Below, in pieces: positions 8,774 to 16,627 of a stretch of DNA of 64,000 bases. The notes beneath the pieces were generated by a model. The model was given only the letters and a program-made list of their open reading frames with translations, was not told the origin of the DNA and ran no database searches. The stretch covers positions 365,544-429,543 of the forward strand of contig NZ_JAFKOK010000002.1 in NCBI RefSeq assembly GCF_017303295.1. The letters run 5' to 3'. The translations under genes and the position numbers were made by a program. This DNA is from Rhodobacter sp. NTK016B. GTDB taxonomy: Bacteria; Pseudomonadota; Alphaproteobacteria; Rhodobacterales; Rhodobacteraceae. The first letter of the stretch is position 1. Every line of letters begins with the position of its first letter.

Positions 8774-9674
8774 CAAGATCAGCGTCGGACATCTGCGTGG
8801 CATCGTCATGCGCGCGCCCGGCATGACCGCGACCAAGGCCTTCTATACCGAGCAATGGGGCCTGCACGAGGCCGCCAGCGACGAGGGTATCGTCTATCTG
8901 CACGGCACCAGCGCCGAGCCCTTTCTCTACGGGCTGAAAGACGGCGACACCTATGGCATCGAATACGCCCATTTCGGGATGGAAAACCGCGCCGATATGG
9001 ACGCGCTCTATGCGCAGGTCGTGGCCGAGGGCGGCACGGTGCTGGGCGAGCCCGCGCTCTTCAACGACAAGATCGGCGGCTACGGGTTCGAAATGCTGGA
9101 CCCCGACAATCGCCGCCTGCGCTTCACCACCGAACTGGACATGCGCGAGGCGTCCCAGAAACACGCCTATCCGCACAAGATCTCGCATCTGGTGTTCAAC
9201 ACACCCGATCTCGAAGGCTCCGAGGCCTGGTACGCGCGCGTGCTGGGCTTCCGCACCAGCGACTATTCTGCCGATCAGATGACCTTCATGCGCTGCAACG
9301 AAACCCACCACGCCGTCGCTCTGGTGCGGGCGCAGTATCCGTCGATCAACCACGTCGCCTTCGAAGTGCCCGGCATCAACAGCTTCATGCGCGCAATCGG
9401 CCGGATGAAGCAGAACGGACAGGTTCCCAGCTGGGGGCCGGGCCGTCACGGGCCGGGCGACAACCCGTTCGCCTATTTCGTATCGCCCTCGGGCTTCGTC
9501 ATCGAATTCACCGCCGATGTCGAACTGATCGACGAGGACACGCACGAGGCCCGCGTCTGGTCGCGCACCGATCCCGAGGCGATGGACCAGTGGATGACCG
9601 CAGGCCCGCCCACGCCCGCGCAACGCACCGTGATGGCCGGACGGCCGGATTTCGGCTTCCCCAAACCGGAGTAA
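8766..9674 (+). CDS. extradiol-type ring-cleavage dioxygenase (VOC superfamily)
   Basis: This 302-aa two-domain VOC protein is built like type I extradiol dioxygenases such as BphC or XylE. The C-terminal domain has the metal triad His141 (SHLVF), His196 (NHVAFE) and Glu247 (VIEFT), and the active-site region GRHGPGDNPFAYF with His228 and Tyr237 where the family has its conserved acid-base His and Tyr. It should cleave a catechol-like or dihydroxypyridine-like ring next to two hydroxyls using Fe(II) and O2. It overlaps the hydrolase gene by 8 bases, with GGAGG upstream. The substrate is unassigned. Confidence 0.82.
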   Translation: MADKISVGHLRGIVMRAPGMTATKAFYTEQWGLHEAASDEGIVYLHGTSAEPFLYGLKDGDTYGIEYAHFGMENRADMDALYAQVVAEGGTVLGEPALFNDKIGGYGFEMLDPDNRRLRFTTELDMREASQKHAYPHKISHLVFNTPDLEGSEAWYARVLGFRTSDYSADQMTFMRCNETHHAVALVRAQYPSINHVAFEVPGINSFMRAIGRMKQNGQVPSWGPGRHGPGDNPFAYFVSPSGFVIEFTADVELIDEDTHEARVWSRTDPEAMDQWMTAGPPTPAQRTVMAGRPDFGFPKPE

Positions 9675-9678
9675 CCGC

Positions 9679-10470
9679 ATGGATCTGCAACTGAACGACA
9701 AGACGGCCATCGTCACCGGCGGGTCGTCGGGCATCGGTCTGGCAACCGCGCGCAGCCTTCTGGAAGAAGGCGCCCGCGTCGCGATCTGCGCCCGGGGTGC
9801 CGAGCGGCTGGAAAAGGTCCGCGCCGAGTTCGCCGCCGAGTTCGGAGAAGACCGGGTCTTTGCTAAGGCTTTCTCAGTGCTCGACCGGGGCGCAGTGGAT
9901 GCCTTCGCCGCCGAGGTAAAAAGCCGTTTCGGCGGCTGCGACATCCTGATCACCAATGCCGGTCAGGGCCGGGTGTCGACCTTTGCCGACACATCCGAGC
10001 AGGATTGGCGCGACGAGCTTGAGCTCAAGTTCTTCAGCCAGCTCAACCCGATCCATGCCTGCCTGCCTATGCTCAAAGCCTCGGACGCGGGCGCCATCGT
10101 GGCGGTCAATTCGCTGCTCGCCTATCAGCCCGAGCCGCATATGGTCTGCACCTCGGCTGCGCGCAGCGGCGTGCAAAACCTGCTGAAATCCCTGTCGGTC
10201 GAGCTGGCCCCCAAGGTGCGCGTCAACTCGATCCTGCTGGGTCTGGTCGACAGCCAGCAATGGCAGCGCCGCTTCGACACGCGCGAGGATCAGAGCCAGT
10301 CGCGCGCCGAATGGTACGGACAGCTTGCCGCCAAGAAGAAGATACCCCTCGAACGTCTGGGCGAACCGCAGGAAGCGGCCCGCGCGCTGACTTTCCTCGC
10401 CTCTCCCGCCGCCAGTTACATCACCGGGGCACAGCTGGAAATCTCGGGCGGCGTTTCGCGCTTCGCCTGA
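9679..10470 (+). CDS. SDR-family protein lacking the catalytic Tyr/Lys
   Basis: This 263-aa classical-SDR fold has the cofactor motif TGGSSGIG at 13-20 and NAG at 93-95. At the catalytic site Ser145 is present, but the residues 13 and 17 positions on, normally Tyr and Lys, are Thr158 and Arg162 (TSAAR). The protein may therefore bind NAD(P) without standard dehydrogenase chemistry, or use different residues. It starts 4 bp after the dioxygenase gene with CCGGAG before the ATG, and sits in the middle of the operon, so a pathway role is likely. Some SDR subgroups naturally show such substitution. Confidence 0.8.
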   Translation: MDLQLNDKTAIVTGGSSGIGLATARSLLEEGARVAICARGAERLEKVRAEFAAEFGEDRVFAKAFSVLDRGAVDAFAAEVKSRFGGCDILITNAGQGRVSTFADTSEQDWRDELELKFFSQLNPIHACLPMLKASDAGAIVAVNSLLAYQPEPHMVCTSAARSGVQNLLKSLSVELAPKVRVNSILLGLVDSQQWQRRFDTREDQSQSRAEWYGQLAAKKKIPLERLGEPQEAARALTFLASPAASYITGAQLEISGGVSRFA

Positions 10471-10491
10471 CATCTTAAGGAAGATCCGCTC

Positions 10492-12144
10492 ATGACGGAA
10501 ACAGTCGGTTATCAGATCGCCCGTGCGCTTGCCGATATCGGGGTGAAAACGGTGTTCGGGGTGATCTCGATCCACAACATGCCGATCCTCGACGGGATCG
10601 CCACGCAGGACCGCGTCCGCTTCGTCCCCGCGCGGGGCGAGGCCGGGGCGATGGGCATGGCCGACGCCTATTCGCGCGTCACAGGCGAGCTGGGCGTTGT
10701 CATCACCTCGACCGGGACCGCCGCAGGCAATGCCGCAGGCGCGCAGGCCGAGGCCCTGACCGCCGGCAGCCGCGTGCTGCACATCACCACCCAGATCGAC
10801 CGCGAATTCATGGATCGCGACCGCGCCGCCATCCACGACGTGCCCAAACAGCCTGAAATGCTGCGCGGCGTGTCCAAGGCCGTGTTCCGCATCTGGGACG
10901 AGAAATCCGCCACCGGCACGCTTGAAGCCGCCGTGCGCGCGGCTCTGACGCCCCCCACCGGCCCCGTCAGTCTTGAGATCCCGGTCGATGTGCAGCGGCT
11001 CGACGCGATGCCCGGCCACCCGGCGGTGGCGCCGGTCGTCGCGCTGCCCGGCAATGACGAGACACGCCTTGATGCGCTGGCCGAGTTGGTGAAACAGGCC
11101 AAGCGCCCGATGATCTGGCTGGGCGGCGGCGCGCGCGGCGCGCAGGCCGAAGCGACCGAGCTGGTGACGCGCGGCTTCGGTGCCGTTACCTCGACCCAAG
11201 GCCGCGCCGTGGTGCCCGAGGAAAACCCCGCCACGCTGGGCGCGTTCAACATGACGCCCGAGGCGCAGGCGATCTATGCGCAATCCGACCTGATGATCGT
11301 CGTGGGCTCGCGCCTGCGCGGCAACGAGACGCTCAACAACAAGATGGCGCTGCCCCGTCCGCTGGTGCAGATCGACGCCGATGCCACGCAATACGGTCGC
11401 AACTACCCGGTCGATCTGTTCGTGTGCGGCGATGCGGCCAAGACCCTGCGCGGGCTTCTTGACCGGCTGCCCGCGAAACTGGAAGTCGATCCGCAGCAGG
11501 CCTATGACATCGCCGTCGCCCGCGCCAAGGCCGAGGGCGTTCTGCGCGAGCGGCTCGGGCCGTATCAGGTCATCGCCGATCACCTGATGAGCGTGATCCC
11601 GACGGGCAAGCATCCGTGGGTGCGCGACGTGACGATTTCGAACTCGACCTTCGGCAACCGCTATGTGCAGATCGGCGCGCCTAATCTTGGCGTGCACGCG
11701 CTGGGGGGCGGCATCGGTCAGGGCGTGGCGATGGGTATCGGCGCCGCCGTGGCCTCGCCCGATGCGCGCACCGTGACGCTTCTGGGCGACGGGGGCACGA
11801 TGCTGGGTCTGGCCGAGCTGATCACCGCCGTGGACGAAGATCTCGACATGACCTTCCTGCTGATGAACGATCAGGCATACGGCGTGATCGAGAACATTCA
11901 GGACGCCCAGTATGACGGGCGGCGGCATTACTCGAAACTGAAGACGCCGAATTTCGCCAAACTGTGCGACGCCATCGACCTGCCCCATACCAAGGTCGAC
12001 GACATCACCGCGTTCGAGGCCGTCTTCAACGAGAGCATGACGCGCAAGGGCCCGCATGTGGTCGAGGTCGACATGACCGCCATCGGCCCCTACGCGGTGG
12101 CCTTTGCCGGCCCGCCCGCCGGTGCCGCCGGGGGCAAGTCGTGA
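10492..12144 (+). CDS. thiamine-diphosphate enzyme, acetolactate-synthase/decarboxylase-like
   Basis: This 550-aa protein has the three-domain layout of the ThDP 2-keto-acid decarboxylase and acetolactate synthase superfamily. The cofactor-activating Glu50 lies in ARGEAG. The C-terminal ThDP motif begins with GDGG near residue 431 and ends with MNDQAYG, the GDG-x(about 25)-N pattern. No FAD-binding specificity or regulatory subunit can be seen. Position in the operon suggests decarboxylation or carboligation of a keto acid formed after ring cleavage, with the aldehyde passed to the aldehyde dehydrogenase two genes on. An AAGGAAG ribosome site precedes the ATG. Confidence 0.85.
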   Translation: MTETVGYQIARALADIGVKTVFGVISIHNMPILDGIATQDRVRFVPARGEAGAMGMADAYSRVTGELGVVITSTGTAAGNAAGAQAEALTAGSRVLHITTQIDREFMDRDRAAIHDVPKQPEMLRGVSKAVFRIWDEKSATGTLEAAVRAALTPPTGPVSLEIPVDVQRLDAMPGHPAVAPVVALPGNDETRLDALAELVKQAKRPMIWLGGGARGAQAEATELVTRGFGAVTSTQGRAVVPEENPATLGAFNMTPEAQAIYAQSDLMIVVGSRLRGNETLNNKMALPRPLVQIDADATQYGRNYPVDLFVCGDAAKTLRGLLDRLPAKLEVDPQQAYDIAVARAKAEGVLRERLGPYQVIADHLMSVIPTGKHPWVRDVTISNSTFGNRYVQIGAPNLGVHALGGGIGQGVAMGIGAAVASPDARTVTLLGDGGTMLGLAELITAVDEDLDMTFLLMNDQAYGVIENIQDAQYDGRRHYSKLKTPNFAKLCDAIDLPHTKVDDITAFEAVFNESMTRKGPHVVEVDMTAIGPYAVAFAGPPAGAAGGKS

Positions 12145-12962
12145 CGACGATCGGCATCATCGGCTTCGGCTCGATCGCGCGGGACCTGATCGACATCCTC
12201 TGCGCGCAGGACCCGGCGCCCGAGGCGCTGGTGATCATGGTGCGCCCTGAGAAGACGGGCGAAACGCTGGCTGCGGCTGAAGAACAGATCGCCGGGCGCT
12301 GCGCGGTCTATGCCGTGTCCGACACCACGGCCTTGCTGGCCGCGGGGCCCAAAGTGGTCGCGGAATGCGCGAGCCATACCGCCGTGGCCGAGTTCGGTCC
12401 GGCGATCCTCCGCGCGCAGACCGATCTTGTGGTCGCCTCGATCGGCGCGATGGCAAAGCCCGAGACCGAGGCCGCGCTAAAGGCCGCCGCCGAGGGCGGC
12501 TCGGCCCAGCTGGTCCTGCCTGCGGGCGCCATCGGCGGCATCGACATGCTGGCGGCTGCCCGCCTGTCGGGCCTGAAAGGCGTCACCTATACCGGCCGCA
12601 AACCGCCCCTTGCATGGAGCGGAACCCCGGCGGAACAGGCCGTCGACCTGCCCGCGCTGACCGAAGCCACGGTGTTCTTCGAAGGCTCGGCGCGCGAAGC
12701 GGCGACACAATATCCCAAGAACGCCAATGTCGCGGCCACGCTGGCGCTGGCCGGGCTGGGCATGGACGACACCCGCGTGCGGCTGGTCGCCGATCCCGGC
12801 GTCGACACCAACACGCATGAATTCAACGTGCAGTCGCAAGCGGTGGATTTCGCGGTCACGCTGACCGCCAAACCCTCGCCGCGCAATCCGAAAACCTCGG
12901 CCTCGACCGCGTACAGTGTCGCGCGCGCGGTTCTGAACCGCTCGGCCGCCATCGTCATCTGA
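12141..12962 (+). CDS. L-aspartate dehydrogenase-like protein
   Basis: The protein has 273 residues starting at GTG 12141, which overlaps the stop of the ThDP gene (GTGA). It has a Rossmann motif GIIGFGSIA at residues 5-13 and the aspartate-dehydrogenase C-terminal region including DPGVDTNTHEF, where His226 matches the catalytic His of the family. Family members oxidise L-aspartate to iminoaspartate, usually for NAD synthesis. Here there is no nadA or nadC nearby and the gene is embedded in a catabolic operon, so it may act on an amino acid or imine intermediate of the pathway. The fold is secure; the substrate is not. Confidence 0.78.
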   Translation: MTTIGIIGFGSIARDLIDILCAQDPAPEALVIMVRPEKTGETLAAAEEQIAGRCAVYAVSDTTALLAAGPKVVAECASHTAVAEFGPAILRAQTDLVVASIGAMAKPETEAALKAAAEGGSAQLVLPAGAIGGIDMLAAARLSGLKGVTYTGRKPPLAWSGTPAEQAVDLPALTEATVFFEGSAREAATQYPKNANVAATLALAGLGMDDTRVRLVADPGVDTNTHEFNVQSQAVDFAVTLTAKPSPRNPKTSASTAYSVARAVLNRSAAIVI

Positions 12963-12971
12963 GGACAGAGC

Positions 12972-14444
12972 ATGAGTCATGAATTCTCGAACGGCCATCT
13001 GCTGATCGGTGGCCAGTGGCGCGCGGGCAAAGGCGCGCCGATCACCTCGATCTTTGCCGCCGAAGGCACCGAGAACCAGACCTTCAACGGCGCATCGCGC
13101 GAGGATGTCGAAGAGGCCATCGCAGCGGCGAAAGACGCCCAACCCGCCTGGGGCGCGCTGAAACCGCATGAGCGCGCGACCTATCTCTACCGGATCTCGG
13201 AAGGGATCAGCGCCAATATCGACCGCATTTCGTGGGTGCAAAGCCGCGACACGTCGAAAACGCTGGGCGAGACGCGCGCACTGGCGGCCTCGGCTGCCGC
13301 GACCTTCCGCTATTTCGCCGCCGTTCTGGAAACCTCGGACGAGCTGCTGACCGTGCCGCGCGGGGATTACACCACGCTTTCGGTGCATGAGCCCCTTGGC
13401 GTCGTCGCCGCGATCACGCCGTGGAATTCGCCCATCGCGTCCGACGCTCAGAAAGTCGCGCCCGCGCTGGCAGCCGGGAACGCGGTGCTTTTGAAACCCG
13501 CAAGCTGGTCGCCGCTGGTCTGCCTTGAACTCGCGCGGATCATCGACGAGGCGGGGCTGCCCAAGGGTCTGTTCTCGGTCTTGCCCGGCTCGGGGCGCGA
13601 GGTCGGCAACCTGCTGGTCGAGCATCCCGATATCGCCAAGGTATCCTTTACCGGCGGCACCTCGACCGGCAAGCATCTGGCGCGCACCGCCGCCGACAAG
13701 CTGATGCCCGTCTCGCTGGAGCTGGGCGGGAAATCCCCCACCATCGTGTTCGAGGATTGCGACGAGGATCTCGCCATCGCGGGCATCCTGTTCGGCATCT
13801 TCTCATCGAGCGGGCAAAGCTGCATCGCCGGCTCGCGCCTGTTTGTGCAGCGCTCGATCTACGACCGTTTCGTCGACCGCCTTGTCACCGCCACCAAGGC
13901 GCTGAAGGTGGGCCATCCCTTCGACGCGGACACGCAGGTCTCGTCGCTGGTCCATGCCGATCACCGTGCCTCGGTCGAGAGCTATGTCGCCATGGCGCTG
14001 GAAGACGGCGGAGACATCCTGTGCGGCGGCAAACGGCCCGAAGGGCTGGACGCGGGCGCGTTCTACGAACCGACGATCATCGCCAATGTCACCAATACCG
14101 ACCGCATCTGCCGCGACGAGGTGTTCGGCCCGGTTCTGGTCGTGATGCCATTCGACGACGAAGCCGATGTCATCGCGCAGGGCAACGACAACGAATACGG
14201 CCTCGCCTGCGGGATCTGGAGCCGCGACCACGTCAAATGTCAGCGCATCGCGCGGGCGATCAAGGCGGGGACGGTCTGGATCAATACCTACAAGCAATTC
14301 TCGATCTCGACGCCGTTCGGCGGCGACGGGGCTAGCGGCATCGGGCGCGAAAAGGGCCGCGCGGGGCTGCGCGCCTATCAGTCGCAGAAGTCGATTTACG
14401 AGGATATGTCGGGCCGCCCGCACCCGTGGGCGCGTTGGCCGTAA
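12972..14444 (+). CDS. aldehyde dehydrogenase (NAD(P)-dependent)
   Basis: This 490-aa member of the ALDH superfamily has the general base Glu250 (LELGGK) and nucleophile Cys284 (SGQSCIAG), plus the PWN motif ITPWNSP and the cofactor loop FTGGTSTGK. It oxidises an aldehyde to the acid and closes the first operon, plausibly acting on a semialdehyde from ring cleavage (2-hydroxymuconic semialdehyde dehydrogenase type) or the aldehyde from the ThDP enzyme. GAGGACAG precedes the ATG. It converges with the IclR gene, with only a hairpin between them. Confidence 0.9.
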   Translation: MSHEFSNGHLLIGGQWRAGKGAPITSIFAAEGTENQTFNGASREDVEEAIAAAKDAQPAWGALKPHERATYLYRISEGISANIDRISWVQSRDTSKTLGETRALAASAAATFRYFAAVLETSDELLTVPRGDYTTLSVHEPLGVVAAITPWNSPIASDAQKVAPALAAGNAVLLKPASWSPLVCLELARIIDEAGLPKGLFSVLPGSGREVGNLLVEHPDIAKVSFTGGTSTGKHLARTAADKLMPVSLELGGKSPTIVFEDCDEDLAIAGILFGIFSSSGQSCIAGSRLFVQRSIYDRFVDRLVTATKALKVGHPFDADTQVSSLVHADHRASVESYVAMALEDGGDILCGGKRPEGLDAGAFYEPTIIANVTNTDRICRDEVFGPVLVVMPFDDEADVIAQGNDNEYGLACGIWSRDHVKCQRIARAIKAGTVWINTYKQFSISTPFGGDGASGIGREKGRAGLRAYQSQKSIYEDMSGRPHPWARWP

Positions 14445-14454
14445 GAAAACAGGC

Positions 14455-14472
14455 CCTGACGACTGCGTCAGG
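14455..14472 (-). terminator. terminator-like hairpin between convergent genes
   Basis: A perfect 7-bp stem (14455-14461 with 14466-14472) overlaps the IclR stop codon. Read on the minus strand it is followed by GCCTGTTTTCTT, a moderately T-rich tail, so it probably ends iclR transcription. Confidence 0.6.
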
Positions 14473-15271
14473 CGCGGGGCATGTAGCCCAGCGCCTGCGA
14501 CGCCCTCAGCGCGGCGTCCCGGACCGCTTTCTTGATCTGATTGCTGCCCTCGGCCGCTTCGGTCGAAAACGCGGATTGCGGACCAGAGACGTTCAGCGCA
14601 CCCACCGGCACGCGCTGATGATCGAAGATCGCCGCCGCACAAGAGCCGATCCCGGCTTCGAAATTCCCCTCGCTCCACGCGACCCCCATGGCCTTGTCCG
14701 CGCGCGCCTGTTCCAGCACTTCGGACACGGTGACCGGGGTTTTCGAGGTATTGGCGGGCAAGGGCGCATCGGCGAACAAAGCGGCGATCTGGTCTTCGCT
14801 CAGCTCGGCCAGAATGGCGCGCCCGATGGACGAGGCATGCGCCGCCAGCCGCGACCCGGCGCGCACATTGCTGACCAGATGCGTGTTGGGCGTCTCGCGG
14901 CTGAGATAGACGATGTCGGGGCCGTCAAGGATGCCCATATGCGCGGACATACCCGTTTCGGCGCACAGCTCGGCCAGCACCGGCTGGCAAACCTGCACCA
15001 GATCGCGCCCGTGCATCGCCTGCGATCCCAGCGTGATCAGCCCGACGCCCAGCCGATAGCCTGCGCCGTTGGCGATTTCCTCGATCATACGATTCGTGGT
15101 GAGCGTGTGAATCAGACGAATCAGCGTTGTACGGTTGATTCCCAGCGCCTCGGACGTAGCGCTCAGGTTGCGGCAGGTGTTACCGTCGCCGATGTGACGC
15201 AAGAGCTTCAGCGCGCGCTCGACCGGCGGAACCGAATACTCCGCCCCCTTGGGTTTGCCATCGCCGTCCAT
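14468..15271 (-). CDS. IclR-family regulator of the 7.9-22.3 kb catabolic genes
   Basis: This 267-aa protein has an N-terminal winged helix-turn-helix (about residues 15-75; NLSATSEALGINRTTLIRLI) and a C-terminal GAF-like IclR effector domain (about 90-255; the stretch ending in GVAWSEGNFEAGI is typical). GAGGGAG precedes the ATG. It lies between two operons that share an identical promoter-operator module, and its own promoter has a degenerate copy over the -10 box. It is therefore the most likely repressor or activator of both operons and of itself, responding to a pathway aromatic acid. Confidence 0.9.
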   Translation of the reverse strand: MDGDGKPKGAEYSVPPVERALKLLRHIGDGNTCRNLSATSEALGINRTTLIRLIHTLTTNRMIEEIANGAGYRLGVGLITLGSQAMHGRDLVQVCQPVLAELCAETGMSAHMGILDGPDIVYLSRETPNTHLVSNVRAGSRLAAHASSIGRAILAELSEDQIAALFADAPLPANTSKTPVTVSEVLEQARADKAMGVAWSEGNFEAGIGSCAAAIFDHQRVPVGALNVSGPQSAFSTEAAEGSNQIKKAVRDAALRASQALGYMPRA

Positions 15272-15291
15272 GCGTCACTCCCTCAAATTTT

Positions 15292-15307
15292 CGCTCATTA
15301 TAGAACA
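15292..15307 (-). promoter_or_regulatory. iclR -10 box inside a degenerate operator
   Basis: Read on the minus strand, TGTTC (15307-15303) is followed by TATAAT (15302-15297) and GAGCG (15296-15292). The six-base centre of the TGTTC-N6-GAACA operator is here a perfect -10 hexamer, and the right arm is degenerate. A second TGTTC half-site lies upstream (15326-15322). This suggests weak autoregulation; inference only. Confidence 0.5.
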
Positions 15308-15397
15308 CTTAATGCGTATTTGAACAGCTTCTTGTGTGTCATCGTCCGTGCTCGCGGCGCCCGATTGGTCCGCCGAAGCAAAGCGCCGCTAAATTCC

Positions 15398-15454
15398 TTG
15401 ACTGGTTTCTGGAAGCGGTCTAGCCTGTTTGAACGCTATGTTCACAATAGAACA
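15398..15454 (+). promoter_or_regulatory. promoter and triple half-site IclR operator, copy 2
   Basis: TTGACT (15398-15403), a 17-bp spacer and TAGCCT (15421-15426) form the promoter. After one base follow TTTGAAC (15428-15434), four bases, TGTTC (15439-15443), six bases and GAACA (15450-15454). All spacings match the copy at 7796-7852. It drives the monooxygenase-TRAP-sulfatase operon starting at 15481. Confidence 0.8.
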
Positions 15455-15480
15455 GCCATTACTTAATACGGGGAGCTAGG

Positions 15481-16605
15481 ATGTCGACGCTGTCCATCGG
15501 GATCTGTGGTGCGGGAATGGGCGGCTTGGCCGCCGCCATCGCCCTGCGGCAGGCCGGTCACCATGTCGAGGTTTTCGAGCGCACCGCGAAGTTCAATCGC
15601 GTCGGCGCCGATATCAACCTGACACCGAATGCGGTCTTTGCGCTCGATAAGCTCGGGGTCGGCCAATACCTGCGCCACTCGGCCGCGCGCCCCACCTTCC
15701 GCATCAGCCGCGACGGCGTCACGGGCGAGGAAACCTCGCGCTTGCCGATGAGCGCGGCGGCGGAAGAGAAATACGGCGCGCCCCAGCTCACCATTCACCG
15801 CGCTGACCTGCTGCAGGCGATGCAGGACCAACTGCCCGAGGGCTGCATCCATCTCGGCGCCAAGGTCGACCGGGTCGAGCCGGGCGAGACCGACGCGACC
15901 ATCCATTTCGCCGATGGCAGCCAGAAGACCTTTGATCTGGTGATCGGTGCCGACGGCATCCATTCGCCCACCCGCACCGCGCTGTGGGGTCAGGACGAGC
16001 CCGAATTCACCGGCCTTGTGTCCTATCGCGGCGTTTTCCCGCGCGAGCGGGTCGAAGGCATGGCCGATATCGACGCCTTCACCAAATGGTGGGGCACCAG
16101 CAAGGACAAGCAGATCGTCGTCTTCCCGCTGACGCTGGGCCGCGAGATCTTCGTCTTCGCCACGACGGCGCAGGACGACTGGACCGAAGAGGGCTGGACC
16201 CTGCCGGGCGATATCAACGCGCTGCGCAGCGCTTACGCCGATTTCCACCCCGAAGCGCGCAAGATCCTCGATGCCTGCGACGAGGTCACGGCCTCGGCGC
16301 TGTTCGTCCGCGCGCCGATGGAACGCTGGGCCAAGGGCCGCGTCACGCTTCTGGGCGATGCCGCGCATCCGATGGTCCCCTTCATGGCGCAGGGCGCGTG
16401 CATGGCGATCGAGGATGCGGTGGTGTTGGCCCGTACGCTGACGAAGGCCGACGACATCGACGCCGCGCTGGCTGCCTATGAAGGCGAGCGCAAGCCGCGC
16501 ACCGCGCGCATTCAGGAAAGTTCTCTGGCCAATGAATGGTTGAAGAAAGGCAGCAACGCGGATTGGGTCTATGCGTATGACGCTTGGTCCGTACCGCTCT
16601 CGTAA
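15481..16605 (+). CDS. FAD-dependent aromatic monooxygenase, NicC-like
   Basis: This 374-aa class A flavoprotein monooxygenase has a GAGMGG dinucleotide motif (10-15), a DG motif in IGADGIHS and the FAD ribityl motif GDAAHPM. Overall it resembles 6-hydroxynicotinate 3-monooxygenase (NicC), including the matching ends of the internal segments SRDGVTG and TIHRADL and the C-terminal WVYAYD. By a remembered alignment, NicC His47 corresponds to Asn in GADIN here, so the substrate probably differs from 6-hydroxynicotinate. It would hydroxylate, perhaps decarboxylatively, an aromatic or heteroaromatic acid. GGGGAGC precedes the ATG. It opens the second operon under the IclR-type operator. Confidence 0.85.
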   Translation: MSTLSIGICGAGMGGLAAAIALRQAGHHVEVFERTAKFNRVGADINLTPNAVFALDKLGVGQYLRHSAARPTFRISRDGVTGEETSRLPMSAAAEEKYGAPQLTIHRADLLQAMQDQLPEGCIHLGAKVDRVEPGETDATIHFADGSQKTFDLVIGADGIHSPTRTALWGQDEPEFTGLVSYRGVFPRERVEGMADIDAFTKWWGTSKDKQIVVFPLTLGREIFVFATTAQDDWTEEGWTLPGDINALRSAYADFHPEARKILDACDEVTASALFVRAPMERWAKGRVTLLGDAAHPMVPFMAQGACMAIEDAVVLARTLTKADDIDAALAAYEGERKPRTARIQESSLANEWLKKGSNADWVYAYDAWSVPLS

Positions 16606-16627
16606 CCAAAACCAACTGGGAGTCACC

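Noticed and set aside
9874..12057. A 727-codon minus-strand open frame
   Set aside because: Antisense to the SDR and ThDP genes. Low-complexity composition and no family motif; a shadow of the sense genes.
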